64,000 bases of DNA from Rhynochetos jubatus (GCA_027574665.1 CM050650.1:101281086-101345085), one strand, 5' to 3'; counted from the first letter of the stretch, positions 28,641-41,720 are shown. The notes: generated from the letters alone by a model not told the origin. Numbers and translations are program-made.

Positions 28641-30484
28641 GCAAGTGAGTTTGCTAAGGGTTTGATTGTCAGCCAGCAATGTTTAAATGACTGTTTGTCT
28701 TGAATTTATACACAATTGTTTAAAGAAATGCATGACAACTAATCTACAGCTGCATTGTATTAAGGAAAAAGAGCTTCTGAAGCTGAGCAGAAGGGTAGCT
28801 TGTAGTTATAGATGTATTCCACTGATGGGTATGTTCAAATGCTTTTGTTTCCAGTGACAAGGTTCTCCAGAGCCTGCTTTGTAATAGCAACTGTCACCTA
28901 ATAGTAAGTATTGACACTTTAACTGTAGGTGGCAGAAACCTCCATGCAAACTTGAACATGTTTTAAGGGTCAATCCAATATTCTGTCTACCAATCAGATT
29001 TTTTTTTTTTTTTTTCTGGAGCTGGTAGAGCTTTTAAAAATCCTTATATTTCAGTGTAGTTAAGTGCACTTTTCAGGCAGAACCAAGAAGCATGGATATG
29101 CGGAAGGATATAAAAAGCACTTTTAAAATCCATTGAATCTGCTGGAATCTTAAAACAAAATGTTTCTTCTCAAATTCACTGTGAAGGTTTCAGTCAGTAC
29201 TTAAATCTTCTGCACCAATCTACCTCTTAAGCAGTCACCTCTGTTTTGAGAGCATACTGAGAGCAATCATGCCTGTTTGCAGCTAACCTCCTCGTTCTAA
29301 GTAACTAAATAGCAACTTTAACACAAACACTGGAATTAATTGCTAGCATCTCCGTGGGACAGATTGCCAAGACTTTATGGATGAGTTCCAGCCTTGATAC
29401 TGTATACGATACCCAACTCACATTAGCCTAGCAGTCAGTCAGGTCACTTAAATACTTATCCGTGTGAGGAGTAGACAAAACCCTCATTGCTCCCTGTATA
29501 GCTCTAAATATGCAAAATTGTCTTTCCATCTGAGGGAGCTGTCTTATTAGTTGGTATGAAGAACTGAGAAGCCATTGCCACATTTGTATCTTGTTCCATC
29601 CCAGCATTGCTGGACATAACACTTGTAATCCTATTATAACCATATTGATTTAAGATGAATGTGAAGCTGGTAAAGACAAGTTAACTCCTTGGATAGTCCT
29701 TATATTGTATCAGTGCCTGTTTAAAAACAGGCTGCTACATCAACTGAAGAAAATGGTGCCATTCATGCTGGCCCTACTAAGTCTTTATTGCTTTCTCCAC
29801 TGGTGCACCTCATTGTTATAATTAGTGTCTGACCACAGGATCTGCCATATGATAAACAGTCAAAATGGAAGGGAGAAAAATAGGATTGCATTTCAGCAAT
29901 TCCTTCTTTAACTTGTAAGCTCTTAAAAATGTGAAATTTGGCAGAAGTACCTCAGAGAAGATGTATTACCTTTTTCAACACTGTACTGTATAATTATTTT
30001 GCATCTTTTAAGAAGTATGTTGTGTGTTTCACAGGAAAAAAGAAAAACAGTTTACTGGAGAGTAAAGGACAAATAGGTTATGCTGATTAATCTTTCACTG
30101 AGATTGATTCAGTAAGATGAGAAAGCAGCTTTGAAAATACTCCTGCTTATTTTTTTTCCTGATTTTTTTTCTAGATCTTGTATACATTATGTCAGAATAA
30201 AAGGCTGAACCTCACTTCCACACTGGGAAAACTACTGTGGCATTTTGAGATGTCCTCTCAAAAAGGATTCACTTTGATAATGCTTTTTTAGAAATTAGAG
30301 CTCAGGTTTCTCTGGATATCCAGTCTGACATCCGTTCACCAGTGGTGCAACACACTCATAAATCCACTGCAGCTAGTCAACTGTAATGTGTTTACTACAG
30401 GCAGTAGTAAATCAGACCTTGGTAATTTTATTCTCAGCATAATTGAAAGTTTTATCCATTCTTCTAATAACTGTGTTAGTAATA
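28641..30484. other. AT-rich non-coding sequence
   Basis: No gene or known repeat is recognised. A 17-base T run lies at 28,999-29,015. The minus frame at 29,428-29,643 is 71 codons with no recognised similarity. Confidence 0.55.
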
Positions 30485-30522
30485 AAGAATTTAAAATATC
30501 AGCAAGAATTTAAAATATTAGC
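30485..30522 (+). repeat. Two-copy tandem repeat, 19-base unit
   Basis: The unit AAGAATTTAAAATATCAGC (30,485-30,503) is followed directly by AAGAATTTAAAATATTAGC (30,504-30,522), with one base different. It looks like a recent slippage duplication in AT-rich DNA. Confidence 0.9.
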
Positions 30523-30666
30523 AAGGATCAGAATGTATGCAGGAGTGGTAGATGTGTATATGAATGGAGAAGAATTCTTCAGTGTTTTCAGTCCAGAAAT
30601 CCAAACATGAAAATCCAACAGCTGAACAGTCCCAAGCCTGTTTTTGGGCTCCTTCAAAGTGCCTAG

Positions 30667-30741
30667 TGGTCATGGTTTAACCAGTGGTTCATACCAGCCA
30701 CTGTAAAGAAAGTTAACTCTTCCCTGACTAAACCCAGCACA
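30667..30741 (+). mobile_element. Short remnant of an avian endogenous-retrovirus LTR
   Basis: The segment begins TGGTCATGGTTTAACC and ends in a stretch containing AAGTTAACTCTTCCCTGACT and CCCAGCACA. From memory these match the two ends of a widespread bird LTR that starts TGTCATGGTTTAACCCC and finishes near GTTAACTCTATCCC. TG and CA termini are present, and CTAG occurs on both sides (30,663-30,666 and 30,742-30,745), compatible with a 4-base target duplication. At about 75 bases it is far shorter than a whole LTR and is a fossil. The family name is not assigned with certainty. Confidence 0.6.
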
Positions 30742-33700
30742 CTAGTGAAGGAAAAATGACCTTAAAGAGCACTGCAGTAGCTGGTATTTGGAAGCTCTGG
30801 AGATATCTCTGTAAAACTGAGGATAAATACTATGTACTTTTTTGTAACCAGATTTGTCACTGTGCACAATTGTCAACAAATTAGGTGGCAAATTGTGGTT
30901 CTTTATTATTTGTGTGCATGCTATTACCCTCAGAAGTGTTTGCAATGGTAGTCAGTCAGGAGTTAAATTTAAATAAACTATATGGCCTGCAGAAATTTTC
31001 TTGTCGATGTACAGATCACCAGCTAACAGACAACTCATTACATTCAAAAGTAAAAGGAAGTAAACAAGTTTCAGTTTTTGCTTTTCTTAACAGTGGGTTT
31101 GCCAAGTCCAGCAGCAGTCTAGTGCAGAAGCGTTTCCACACGCTTCTACCCTGATGAGAAGTGGTAGAATGATTACCTCTTTGTAACTAAAAATGTGATG
31201 CTTTTCATACAGTCACCTATCTTAACATCTCTACATTGACATCTTTTCATAGTCTGGAATATTGCCTAGATAGGGCTTCTTTCCAACTCCTTGACTTATT
31301 TCCTGTGCATAAAAAGGAACCAGGACAAAGCACCCTATTGATTATGAAGCTGGGAATAGAAAATACTGTATCATATCAGGTTATGTTATAATACAGTGTG
31401 GTCAGTAACAATTTCTTTGAGAACATTGCTTTAACTCATCTGCAAGCTGTTTTGTATAGCTCTGTTCAGAAGCATTTATGTTCTGTGGAATGAATCCGTT
31501 TTTAAATCATAGGTGACTGTGATTTCTGCTATTTGTATTTGTTGTAGCAGCAGTATTTTGAAGGGAGAAATCATTGCAAATTTGAAATACTGCCTTGATA
31601 AACATCTAAATTCAAGAACTAGAGCTGCAGAAGTGCATTTAAGAGCTAAATAGGAAACAGTTGAAATTTTATCTGCCAAGTGATTGCTAAATGGAAATCA
31701 AAAAGGTCAGCTGCAATTCACTCTAGGGAATCAAGATTCACATGCTAAGTGATGCTGCAGGTGCTGTGCTGGACAGTGTAATACAATGTTTTTAATTAAA
31801 TCATGGGTCTTCCTGAGGGAATATTGCATTAAAATCCAAGTGAATCTGACATGTTGGTAAGATCTACATTCCTGGTTCTTAGACAAGTCATTACATTAGT
31901 CTGCCGATTAGATCAGGAGGGAGGCATTTCAAATTACAGCAGCAGTTTTACAGAGTAGATAATTATGGCAAGTTATGAATGACACAAATTATGGTAGCTA
32001 GTTTTCTTTTTCTTATTCCCCCCCCCTTCCCCCCTTTTTTACTTTTTCTCTTTTTTGTCTCTTCCATGTTTTTTTTTTTTCCTTTGTTTTGAGGGTTCCT
32101 AGCATCAAAATGTTATACAGCACTTCGATTACCATTTACTTTTTTTCTTCCTTTATTAAGCAAACTGTCAGTCATAATTTTTCCATGGCTGTTGCTGACA
32201 TTTATAGTTAACCTACAATAATTCTTGTTACATTTGTGCTTCTAGTTTCCAACCATCTGGATTCTTTCACTGTTGTAATATCTAGCTTCAAAGTAGTGGT
32301 CACAGAAGTTACCTATGCAAGAATTTAATTGGTTGTGAGATCATATAGACTGTCGACTACTGATTTGTATGTAATTGCTCTAGGACAAACAACATGTAGG
32401 GCTAATGTGATGATTACTTTTGACTGGACAGAAGTATAATTGAAAATTACATATACGGGATTTAGTTTTAAAATATTTTCATTAATGCATATTAGAGTAC
32501 CATATTTTCCCCAAAGTTTATAATCTGCTTATAAATCAGAATAAGGTAATTAGGGCTGTTAATAGACACCTCCACTGTTTATTTTTACACTGTCTCCTTT
32601 AGAAATGCAAGTCTGGCTTGCAAAATTATTTTCTTTTATATGTCTATTAAGTAATGCTGAATTAGAGTTGAATTGAGTTGGAGTTATATATAACAGCGTC
32701 ACCTAATTACTTCATCTGGATCATTTCTATTGTGGGTTCAGATGTATTCATTACGAGTGTGTTCTCAGGGCGGTGGGAATAATAATATTTCTTTGCAGCC
32801 AAACTTCAATGAAAGAGTACGGAGATCAGTCCTGTTTGAATTGCATTTATTTTTAAAAATTCTTACTAATATCATAATGCATGTTTTGGTCAACACAAAA
32901 CATTTCCTTTGTTCTAAAATGTGATGGAAAAACCTACTTTTAAGAGGAATCAAAGTCTTGGCTTAGTTGTCTGTCCAATAGCTCAGAAGATAAACATCCA
33001 TCAAGGGTGTAGTATAGTCAGGCTTGATTCTTTTTTCTGTTAGGAAGACTAAAGTCCATGATTTGAAGGGGTAGTACATCCCCACTGGAAGACATGATGT
33101 TCAGCATCCTCCTGACAATATTTTGATTTTGTTTAAAGAGAAACCCTGTCATGCATGAATTAGGAACTGACTTCACAGAGTCAGCAGCAGAATAATTTTA
33201 ATTTTCACTTCCTGAGTCAGTCATTTTTCACAAAAGAGTGAAGAAACTTGGCTGCATTCTGTATGTTATTGATTAGGGTATCCTAATGAATAACAGGATT
33301 CAAACTCTACCTTCAAATGGAAAAAGAGTAGATTTGAACTGCAATTTCTTCCAGGTGGGTGCCCTCATCAACGGAAAGCTTTAAGATGCAGTTTCTTCAG
33401 CTATTATTTTTGAAATAGTCTTTGCTCTTTAGCAAATTCTTAGGCTTTTTTGCCTAGATATAGGGGACATAAGAGGTTCAAATGACAAAAGCAAATGTTT
33501 CTTAACTACGCAGGAAGTAGACCTGTCAAATTCCTTGGCAAAGGAGCGTGGGAATACAAAAAAAAACCCACCGCCACTCTTGCCTAGCACAAAAGACATC
33601 AGGAGTACTTGAGAAGAGAGCTCCGCTGGCAGCTATTAAATGAAAAAATTATATCTAACCCAGGAAATCCCCTGTCCTGAAAACAACTGGGGGTTCAGAA

Positions 33701-34140
33701 GAGTATTAGGGGAAGATGTCCATATACTTAATCTTTTGTTATTCTTCTCTACGCATTTGTCTGTAGTCATTGTTGGGACAGAAGACTGGCCAGATGGGAC
33801 CTGGATCTGTAGTGCACAGCAGCTCTTATGTTTTGAGACTGCGAAAAAGACAGAATGATATATATAAAATGGAGTAATGCCAACATAAATAATAGAGTAC
33901 TCTTTTTACCTATGAATATTCTGTTGCTTTGTCGGAAACACATCCTTCTAGAAAATGTATGTGATAGAAATACGATTTTTCTGTGTCCCTAATATAGAGG
34001 CATCATCACCAGTGTTATGAGTCCAACCTCACGACATTTGTTCCAACTTAACAGTGCTTTGCATGGAAATACTTAATGCCCAGCTTTCCTATTTCCTACC
34101 TAGTTTTCTTCCTAATTTAATAGTTTAACTTAAATGTTAG
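30742..34140. other. AT-rich non-coding sequence with pyrimidine tract
   Basis: No gene is recognised. A T/C-rich tract runs at about 32,001-32,090, with a C8 run, T runs and CTTTTTT words. The region 31,780-31,990 looks unique and TAAT-rich and might hold a conserved element, but this cannot be tested here. The frame at 30,885-31,154 (89 codons) has no domain. Confidence 0.55.
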
Positions 34141-34970
34141 GGACCAGTACTGTTTTAACATCTTCATCAGTGACATGGATGGTCTGTGCCAACCTCATGG
34201 AGTTCAACAAGGTCAAATGCAAGGTCCTGCACCTGGGTCAGGGCAATCCCAAGCACAAGTACAGGCTGGGCAGAGAATGGATCTAGAGCAGCCCTGAGGA
34301 GAAGGACTTGGGGGTACTGGAGGATGAAAAGCTGAACGTGAGCTGGCAGTGTGCGCTGGCAGCCTAGAAAGCCAATTGTATCCTGGGCTGTATCTAGAGA
34401 ACAGCCAGCAGGCTGAGGGAGGGGATTCTCCCCCTCTACTCTGTACTCGTGAGACCCCACCTGGAGTACTGTGTCCAGCTGTGAAGCCCTCAGCTTAAGA
34501 AGGATATCGACTGGTTGGAACGAGTCCAGAGGAGGCCACGAAGATGATCAGAGTGCTGGAGCCACCTCTCCTGTGAAGAAAGGCTGAGAATTGGGCTTGT
34601 TCAGCCTGGAGAAGAGAAGGCTCCAGGGAGACTTTATAGCACTTTCCAGTACCTGAAGGGGGCCTACAAGGAAGCTGGAGGGGGACTTTTACAAGGCCCT
34701 ATAGTGATAGGACAAGGGGTAATGGGTTTAAATTGAAAGGGGGGAGATTTAGATTAGATATCAGGAAGAAGTTCCTCACAGAGAGGGTGGTGAGGCACTG
34801 GAACAGGTTGCCCAGAGAAGCTGTGGGTGCCCCATCCCTGGATGTGTCCAAGGCCAGGCTGGATGAGGCTTTGAGCAACCTGGTCTAGTGGAGGGTGTCC
34901 CTGCCCATGGCAGGGGGGTTGGAACTAGATGGTCTTTAAGGTCCCTTCCAACCCAAACCATTCTATAATT
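34141..34970 (+). mobile_element. CR1 LINE, plus-strand, 5'-truncated with internal deletion
   Basis: This is the largest CR1 fragment here. It starts within the reverse-transcriptase region (words like GACCAGTACTGTTTTAACAT and TTCATCAGTGACATGGATG). It then continues through the C-terminal half of ORF2, including the stretch that reads CTACTCTGTACTCGTGAGAC, to the ORF2 stop at 34,886-34,888. It ends in the CR1 3' tail CCATTCTATAATT at about 34,970. Compared with the CR1 consensus as I remember it, roughly 130 bases are missing near 34,181-34,188, where the sequence jumps from the ISDMDG region to the NLMEFNK region. It is 5' truncated and inactive. Minus-strand open frames at 34,167-34,460 and 34,776-35,039 are shadows of the element. 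Confidence 0.95.
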
Positions 34971-37900
34971 AGTGATAGCAGAAATCATCCTATTGCTGTG
35001 TTCTCTTCTGGAGAAAAAGATATGTACTATTATACACAAGATTAGATTTTACTAAATGTATTTATATTTAAAATTGAAGATAATTAAATCATTTATCGAA
35101 ACAGTTCATAATAATTTTATTTTGAAAGACCAGATAGTGTAATCAGAATTGAAAAATCATCTAGAGGGAGCCAGGGACAGGAAAATTGGGAAAGTAGAAG
35201 GTAGTATGTTAAAATTCATATGGGGAAAATGCAATTTTACACAAGACAAATAGACAGAAGGAAAGAAAAATCTAAACACAGTAGTGTCAAAGGAGACATT
35301 CAGAAGACAGTGAGCAGAAAATCAGAAACGATTTTGCAAGGCCACGCTGCGGCAAAAAGAAATTGAATGCCATTTTGCTACACATACACTGACATATCAA
35401 GCAGCATTGATGGAAAATAACAATCTCCCCAAAACAGGGAAAGCTGAGGGACCAATACAGAAGAGGAAAGTTGTTGTTCTGCTGGTTTGATTCCTGGACT
35501 CACTGCTAAATTTTCTCAGCTGCTATGATGATTTTCAACCACTGGCCATTGAAATTTCATGCATTTTCCTACCTTTGCTAGAGTAAATCTTCATTATCAG
35601 CCAGTTTTATGCACTAGATCTCTAGCAGAAATAATTCTCAGGGGTGTTTAAGGTAAACTTCAAGGAGAATTACCAAGATACAATTGCTGAAATGGGTGCT
35701 ATGAACTAGAAGGCATAAAATGGCTGGTGGCCACTTTTTATTTAAGTATATATATTATGAGGGTTTTTCTGTAGCCTATTGAAGATAATGACAAACACCA
35801 GTTGAATTTGGTAATGTATTATTGGCGGACAATATGAAAAGAATTACATATATATGTCTTGCAAACAGATCACCATACTATTCAAAAATAGATTCTATTA
35901 TCTATATTGATTTATGTAACTCCTTACTCTATTATTAGCCCTGACTGATATAACTCTTCATTACTTATGGATTTACATTTTATTCAGTGCTCCTCTGCCA
36001 GCAAGTCAGTGCCAAGAAGCAAAGAAAATGTCACGGTGAAGTTGTTTGTTTTTAGTTTTGGTTTGGTTTTTTTTTCCACATTTTGGAATACTTTCCGTCT
36101 GTTTCACAGTTCCATGAATAAGGCTCAATTATATAGTGTGAATGTCACTTGCATGGGAAAAGTGCCAGCACCAAAGACTGAAGTGGTGATGAAGTAATAA
36201 AATAAGAACTACATGAACCACAGATAAGTGGTTGGATTTGAAACAACTCTTGCTCTGGATGGCAAATGCAGGTCATTTTGGCTATCTGTCCAGTTAGAAA
36301 AATGAAACAGGCAGAGAGTTGAGAGCACATAAAGAACAAAATCTATTCAGCTTAGTCCATAAACACTTTGGAGACCATCTGCAGATGTGATAGAGCTATA
36401 AAGGGCTTTTGGGAACAATGAAAGTCTTGTATGCTCCAGTTTACTGTTCAGAAATGTTCAGAACCAGTCCTATTTACAGTAGCAAGCTCTCAACCTACTT
36501 CATTAAATATGGGAAGGATATTCCACCCCTATGCTTTGATGGAATTTGGCTAGATCAGAAATCCTGAAACTTATGTACGAATTCTGCAAAGAGACTAAGT
36601 TTATTCAATCAGAACTTGCATTGTTTCTACATAGACCTTGCTCAGGTAAAATCTGTAGAACATGTAGGAAAAAAAAAGTGTTCACAAATTTTTCAGAAAT
36701 AAACCCAAGTTTGGATAAAATAATTTTTTCATTTGCTAGTATTACTATTTTTGAAGAAATATCATTGTGAACCACTTACAACGCAACCTTTAAAAAAAGT
36801 GCTGTGTAGATAGCTGATTTCAAGTATGTACCTAAGGGCAAGATTTCACAAATGAGTTTCCCATTTAAGTTAATGAAAGTCTTTGCTGTGTACATCCAAA
36901 AATACGCACACTGGTTACGATACTCATGGCACATATTAATACAGCCATAACTAAAGGACAAAGGTGGTTTGATTTAGGAGTTTCTTTGTGGTTAAATATA
37001 ATACTGTATTATAAGATTCCTCTCCAGTATGTGATAATTGCTTCTGGTTTATGCTAATCCAATATTATAAAGAAATAACATGTTAACTTGTAATAGATAT
37101 AGACTAAAAATAAAATGCCAAAAAAGAAGTTGCTTAAATCCTGAAACAGTATTAAACATAGTAGAATAATTTGATTTTAAACATTTTTTCAAATCCCAGA
37201 ACAGTGTGTTCTTGATGTAAGATTTTTTTTTCTTAACAACAATAAGTAGGTTGTAGGCTTTGCGTTGGAGATACCATATGGAAAGCACTAATTTAATGGG
37301 AAATGATAAGCTGTGAATTGGATTCATGATTCATGAGTCACAATGCACAATAACACGCATGCCAGTAATTTACTAAAACATGGTATGCATGTATGTATTT
37401 TCATTTATATATGTGCATATATGCCAATTTTTTGTTACCTAATTGTTATAATTCTGACAGAAGTATACCCTTTCGTATGCGTAAGAAACAGCACTCACAC
37501 ATCCGGACAACTGGTGAGGTTGTTTTTGGTGCTCACAAGGAGTGGTTGTGAATAGTGATCATATAATATTTATAATGAAGAGTAAGCATAATCTCTATCT
37601 GCACTTGTTCATTGTGTAGATTATAAATACTTACTAAGTACAGCCATTGGGACATATTTTTAGGAAGAGTCTTACAAGCAGATATGTCAGAAGGCGGATC
37701 TGAGATGAAAGTGTTTTCTGCTGACATTTCTTGATAAACCGAAATAAACATACTTCATTTAGAAAGTGAGAGCAAACCCAGTGCAACCATTAGATTGTAT
37801 TGATTAAAACTGATGCATGCTTTATGATGAAGGGTTATATCCTTTCTCTACAAGTAAAGAACAACAATATTGTGTTTAGTTTGTCCTGGGTGAATGATTG

Positions 37901-38330
37901 ACTATAATCAAAGTCCTTATTATAGTCTTCTGGAAAATGAAGTGTAGACATTATCAAGCTAAGGAGGGGCCCTTTGTTTTCTGGGAAGAAGTAACTTATT
38001 GCTGAAGGGGCCTCTCTACGACTGAGATCCAAGGTATAATGATAGCTGATAATATTTGTGAGAGATGGAGGCTCTTCAGTGGAGCTGCATGATGAATCAC
38101 TAATAAAACCCAATTAGCTGCTTAGATGATTCCCCTTTAGTCATCACTCAGAGAATGGAAATCCTGAGAGCTGAGGGAGCATCGCAACTGGGTCTACCGC
38201 AATGGAAAGAGATAAAATGATGCTGGGTCTTTGTTGAAGTCACGAAGGATAGTAACATAAGTGAGTGAATTTTAGTAAAGGCTCTCTTTAATGAATCTAT
38301 GCAGAGATGAAATCAATGGGTGATTAGAAC
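34971..38330. other. AT-rich non-coding sequence
   Basis: No gene is recognised. All frames are under 100 codons and rich in Phe/Leu/Ile/Lys. No splice-bounded conserved-looking exon, RNA gene or repeat family was seen. Confidence 0.55.
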
Positions 38331-38540
38331 AATGTCACCACATAAGTGATACTGTGGTGAGTGGGAATAGCACAGTGAGGGCTACCAGTGCAGGGGTGAC
38401 TTGCTAGCTAGAGGCAACAGCATTGTGATTAGAGGCCATACTGCAGCTAGCAACAGCAGCCACAAGTAGCAGCATGGTGAGAGGGGTTGGTTCATCAATG
38501 GGTTTATGATTAGAGGCTGTGGCAGTGAGAAATTGTGCCA
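38331..38540 (+). repeat. Possible decayed minisatellite (TGATTAGAGGC-type words)
   Basis: The word TGATTAGA recurs three times (TGATTAGAACA, TGATTAGAGGCCATA, TGATTAGAGGCTGTG). CAGCA, GTGAG and AGCTAG words recur between the copies. The spacing is irregular, so this is either a heavily decayed tandem repeat or chance word re-use in a GC-richer segment. No coding frame is apparent. Confidence 0.35.
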
Positions 38541-38904
38541 AGGCGACATCAAGGTACCTCTACGTGCACAGGCATTGTATTATGACAAGAAATATATGAA
38601 AATCTGTCTGTATTCATGCTAGCATGGTACTGAGTACTGAAAAAAATGCTGTCACAGGTATTGGAAAGGTACAACATGGAGAAATATCTTTCGATGTAGA
38701 TAAAGTGATAGATCCTGGGGAAAAAACAAACGGCAGCCAACTTACAAAACGGTCTTTGAGCTGATGGTTTTAATTTTGGAGCAAAATCTTAGAATTATGG
38801 CAGATATCCTAGCATGCAGTATTAGGAAAGCAAACAAAAAGCTAGCAGTTATTAGATGAAGAGCAGAGAACAAAGCAGAAAGAGAAGACATTCTCACCCT
38901 CCTG

Positions 38905-39000
38905 TCGGCATCTGCTTCCAGCCACTGCTGGGAGTCAGGATGCTGAGCTAGATGGGCTCTTGGTCTGACCCAGCGTGGCTGTTCTTCTGTTTTCATATGC
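38905..39000 (+). mobile_element. Ancient CR1-like LINE 3' end
   Basis: The words GCATCTGCTTCCAGCCACTG, GCTAGATGGGCTCTTGGTCT and GACCCAGCGTGGCTGTTCTT follow the 3' end of old CR1 lineages best known from turtles and other sauropsids. Their consensus, from memory, reads like CTAGATGGACC..TTGGTCTGACCCAGTATGGC, followed by TTCTTATG repeats. Here the tail is TTCTTCTGTTTTCATATG. It differs clearly from the younger avian CR1 tails at 20.8, 24.0 and 34.9 kb. It is a short 3' fragment, probably much older than those three, and lies inside a chance minus-strand frame (38,742-39,023). Confidence 0.75.
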
Positions 39001-41240
39001 TCACAGCTGGGCGAGAAAATCAAATCAATGGTCTGGTGCCTACTGTTTTGCAGGGCTGTGCTTTCCGATCAGATAAACACCGGCTTGATTTATTGCTGCT
39101 TTGTTTTCCCCAAATCGATGCTGTATCACTTTTCCTTTTAATACCTTTGGTTTTATCCATATACATACGGATTTGGCAAGAAAGAAACTGACTGTTCAGG
39201 GGATCACAGAGTTGGAGCTCCCCAGCCAGCTGGCGTCCACCAGAAACTGGCCTGATATCTGCAACATCTGAAAGAAGTGCTGCAACAGTATTGAATTTTA
39301 GAGGTGTTGATCTGAGTATGTGTTCAGAGCTAGTAACTTTTCTTTCTGACAACTGAAGTAGTGTTAGATAAGAAAGTTATGAATCCTAATCCAATTTATT
39401 TATTGTAAAACCAAACAGAACTCTCGGTCTTTTCAACAGCTAGCTTCTTTGAAACTCTGAATGTGCCTTTACTGAGAAATACATTTTAATAACGCAGGAG
39501 CACAGTGTCTAGACAGGAGACTTGCTAATTCTCTTTTGCATAAATGAGTACAATATTCATAAAAATCTAGATTGAGAGGAAATACATTATGGCCTAAAAC
39601 ACTTAGAATGAATCTATCTACCTAGCTCACAAAAGCTCAGCTAATAAATATGAACTGTTTCAATGAGAATCAATATTAATGACGATTGGCTTTGTCCAGA
39701 TTTATGTTTCAAGTGTAGAGACTTGTACTCACTACTTGACGTCTCAGAAGGAGAAAGTACAGGGTAAGTGGAGGAATTAATAGCATCTTATTCTGTCTCT
39801 ACCTATTTTCATGAAACTTGCTGGAACTTATTATCTTTGATTCCCCTACCACTTTGTTAAATCTGCTTAAATTTATGCAGTAGGCCGATACATTGCTGGG
39901 AAGAAAAGGGTGGATAGATTTTGGCAGAATTTTGTATCAGCTTCTTTCTTTGAGGAAACCAGACTAAAACCCAGAGACATTTCCTCAGATTGCCACATTC
40001 TGAATGACTCTCTGACACACAGATTATTCCTTAAAAATATGGCAGAGAGGATAGGAAAAGCGTAAGTACCCAGGTTCATATTTGTTTCATTTGCTCTTGT
40101 TAGATAGTACTTGACTTCATGACTAGTCCCACAGAGACCATGGTGGCATCAATCATTAGTATAAGACACTGAGGCCTTAATGAAAATAGAAACATGACTC
40201 TCTGCAGCTGTCTAAATCATATCAATAAAAATATGATTTCAGGGGTGAGACCCTTGAACTGCTGACGTAACTGACAAAATTTCTGGAGATTTTCAATAGG
40301 GCCAGGATTTTACCATAGGAGTATTGGCTCTCTATGGTTTACAAATTAATTACAAAGCATTCCCATTCATGTTTGTGTTGGCTGCTCCTGAGTATTTACG
40401 AAAAGATTAGGATAGAAATTTTCTGTACTTGTTGCCCACAAGGTGCCTGTGAGTTTTTTATTTCAGTACTTTAGTATCTGGTTTTTATGGTGTGTGACTG
40501 GCCATCTTTTCTTCACTGGATAACTGTTTCTTCTTAACAGGAGACAAATAATTGATCAAAAGCAAATAATGCACTTCTGATAGGAATCTGTAGCACTGTA
40601 TGAATTAACAAGACTTTAATAATTACTTGCCAGCAGAATTTGACAAGGGAGAAAATAAGATTTAATGAAAAGCAGCAATTTTAATTTGAGCTTTTTATTC
40701 ACAAACCTTATTTATTCACAAAACTGATTTTCTTTACCTGATTATTCTAAAACAAGTATGCAATACTCTCCCTCTGCTGTATTTTATTACATCTATTGGT
40801 CTGTATCTTTCCATTTTACTGCTCAAATCTTGTATTTTTCTCATCTTTATGGCCTCGCACACATTTGCTGTTATTTCTTTATGTACTTGTAATGTCTATG
40901 GACTCACATTATATACGATCTCAATTTATCATTATCATTTGCTGCTCTTAAGTGTGATATATTTTTGCAAATGTGAAAGATAAAGTCTCCAGGAAAGCTA
41001 TATCTTGTCTGTAAATTGAACTTTTTTGTTGCTTATAACATTCAAGTCATGCATTTTTGATAATTCTGTATTTAATGAACATCTGAAGGTAACATTTTAA
41101 TTTTACATGCCACTGGCATTTTCTGCAGCCAGGTAGTGAGACAGATGAAGGAAAATAAGATTTGGTTTTAAAAGAATGGCAGATAAGTAAAGATAACATC
41201 TGACTGTCAGTGATGTCTCTTCAGATAGTAATACACATTA
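39001..41240. other. AT-rich non-coding sequence
   Basis: No gene or repeat is recognised. The frame at 39,020-39,352 (110 codons, minus) has no domain. Composition is AT-rich up to about 41.2 kb, then GC rises towards the CpG island. Confidence 0.55.
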
Positions 41241-41720
41241 TCCTCTGGCTGGATTATTGCGCTTAAGACACTGGCTTTACCAAGTCCCTGGGGAAACCCT
41301 CCAGTGGCTCAAGACAGCGGTTTTGCCTCTCCTATCACACAGAGCACATGTCAGATACATGTCATCTCCCTCTCTGTGCTTCTGCTGGCAGTGGCAGCGC
41401 ATTTCATACCCCAAGCTGGTTTACAGTCCTTTTCCAATCATGTTTGAAGGAAGTACAATGTTCGAACAGGAGGCGAAAGAGAGGGGAAAACTATGAGAGT
41501 GGGCCCTGTCACACCAGCCAGCAAAGCTGAGCGTGTGCCCACCACGCCACCTCCTCGTGTGTGGCCTCGGAATGGCAGGTTCCCTCTTCCACCATCTCCA
41601 GCAGTGGCCTGCCATCGGCAGCCCCTGACGGAAAGCCTGGAACTGTGGACGTGGCTTTTCTGTGGAGAATATGAAGTAAGATATGCCTGCTGGTGAGAGG
41701 GGAATAATAAAAAAAAGTGG
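41241..41720 (+). other. GC-richer segment upstream of the CpG island
   Basis: GC rises here compared with flanking DNA. Overlapping open frames of 60-79 codons lie on both strands (41,257-41,496, 41,348-41,530 and 41,493-41,696 on plus; 41,421-41,615 on minus). None has a recognised domain. CpG dinucleotides are scattered rather than dense. It could be upstream promoter-associated DNA or a non-coding exon. It ends just before a 15-base A run at 41,732-41,746. Confidence 0.3.

Noticed and set aside
5688-29015. Several T runs of 14-21 bases (5,688; 7,715; 16,510; 22,925; 28,999)
   Set aside because: These are ordinary homopolymer runs; no target duplications or upstream transcript-like sequence show them to be retroposed tails.
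34167-35039. Minus-strand frames of 87-97 codons
   Set aside because: They are antisense shadows of the plus-strand CR1 element.
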